Shown here one piece after another: positions 5,301-5,621 of a DNA stretch of 5,621 nucleotides. The DNA is taken from positions 1-5,621 of the forward strand of contig JAFUKK010000197.1 in the NCBI GenBank assembly GCA_017473665.1, written 5' to 3'. Origin of the DNA: Lachnospiraceae bacterium (lineage in GTDB: Bacteria; Bacillota; Clostridia; Lachnospirales; Lachnospiraceae). Positions within the stretch are counted from its first letter, which is position 1. Each line of letters starts with the position of its first letter. The translations under genes were made by a program, and so were the position numbers. Under the pieces are notes generated by a model, which worked only from the letters and a program-made list of their open reading frames with translations, had not been told where the DNA came from and did not search any database.

Positions 5301-5621
5301 ATGGATATTGGCAATATTTCTTCAATGTATAGTGACATTTATTCCTCGGCATCCGGTCAAGCGGCCGGCAAACTGGAAAATCAGCTGGCAGGTGACTATT
5401 CCAAGGCCACTGATGAGGAGTTGATGGATGCGTGCAAGCAGTTTGAGGCTTACTTTGTTGAGCAGATGTATAAGGGTATGCTAAAGACCATTCCTAAGAA
5501 TGAGGAGGGCTCAGGTTCTACTTCCTCCATGTTGGATTATTACAAGGACCGGATGGTACAGGAGTTATCTGCGGATACTGCAGAGAATAGCAGTCTGGGA
5601 TTGGCGCAAATGCTTTATGAA
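5301..5621 (+). CDS. flgJ: FlgJ-like rod-binding protein (3' end outside the window)
   Basis: The first 107 residues are visible and the frame is still open at the window edge. After a low-complexity Ser/Ala/Gly N-terminus (1-35) comes the rod-binding domain: DEELMDACKQFEAYFVEQMY at about 38-57, then KGMLKTIPK, a Ser-rich turn, the helix MLDYYKDRMVQELS and the SSLGLAQMLYE end at 97-107. These match the C-x-x-F-E-A-x-F-x-x-x-M and L-G-L-A-x-M-L hallmarks of the FlgJ N-terminal domain, which caps or chaperones rod assembly. The domain is nearly complete here, so a single-domain Gram-positive form would stop within a few codons; a longer form with a C-terminal muramidase cannot be excluded. GGCGGGG at 5288-5294 serves as ribosome binding site. 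Confidence 0.87.
   Translation, partial: MDIGNISSMYSDIYSSASGQAAGKLENQLAGDYSKATDEELMDACKQFEAYFVEQMYKGMLKTIPKNEEGSGSTSSMLDYYKDRMVQELSADTAENSSLGLAQMLYE

Noticed and set aside
1..5621. CRISPR array, insertion sequence, tRNA or rRNA
   Set aside because: No regularly spaced repeats, transposase-like frames with terminal inverted repeats, or tRNA/rRNA signatures were seen on either strand.

Overview
The window looks like chromosomal core sequence from a motile, low-to-moderate GC Gram-positive bacterium, most likely a member of the Clostridia and plausibly a Lachnospiraceae species. The reasons are strong AGGAGG-type ribosome binding sites, a DUF3892 small protein of the clostridial type, and an MreB/Mbl gene directly followed by two flagellar rod/hook genes and a FlgJ-like rod-binding gene. 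That order recalls the Bacillus subtilis mbl-flhO-flhP cluster. FlgG is followed directly by the FlgJ-like gene, with no flgH or flgI (L- and P-ring) between them, as expected for a cell without an outer membrane. The family placement is inference.

Layout: positions 1-1769 hold a plus-strand string of genes. These are the last codons of uvrA, a GNAT acetyltransferase overlapping it by four bases, a DUF2164 protein, a broken GyrI-like effector-binding gene, and an unrecognised 164-residue ORF with a non-ATG start. A clear intrinsic terminator at about 1822-1853 closes this unit. A DUF3892 protein follows on the minus strand (1859-2158), convergent with the first unit and divergent from the second.

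Positions 2159-2552 lie between the DUF3892 gene and mreB. They contain a complex inverted-repeat structure (2265-2385) with a terminator-like stem plus U-tract and at least two mutually exclusive pairings. They also contain a tandem 10-base repeat carrying Shine-Dalgarno sequences, possible very short ORFs, a 12-base perfect palindrome and a consensus -10 box. This is the least explained part of the window and the best candidate for something undescribed (a small RNA, attenuator or leader peptide).

From 2553 to the end lies the second plus-strand unit: mreB/mbl, flgF-like (flhO), flgG (flhP) and the start of a flgJ-like rod-binding gene. No terminator separates them, so they probably form one operon that links the cell-shape cytoskeleton to assembly of the flagellar rod through the peptidoglycan. 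The coding part of this unit is conventional.
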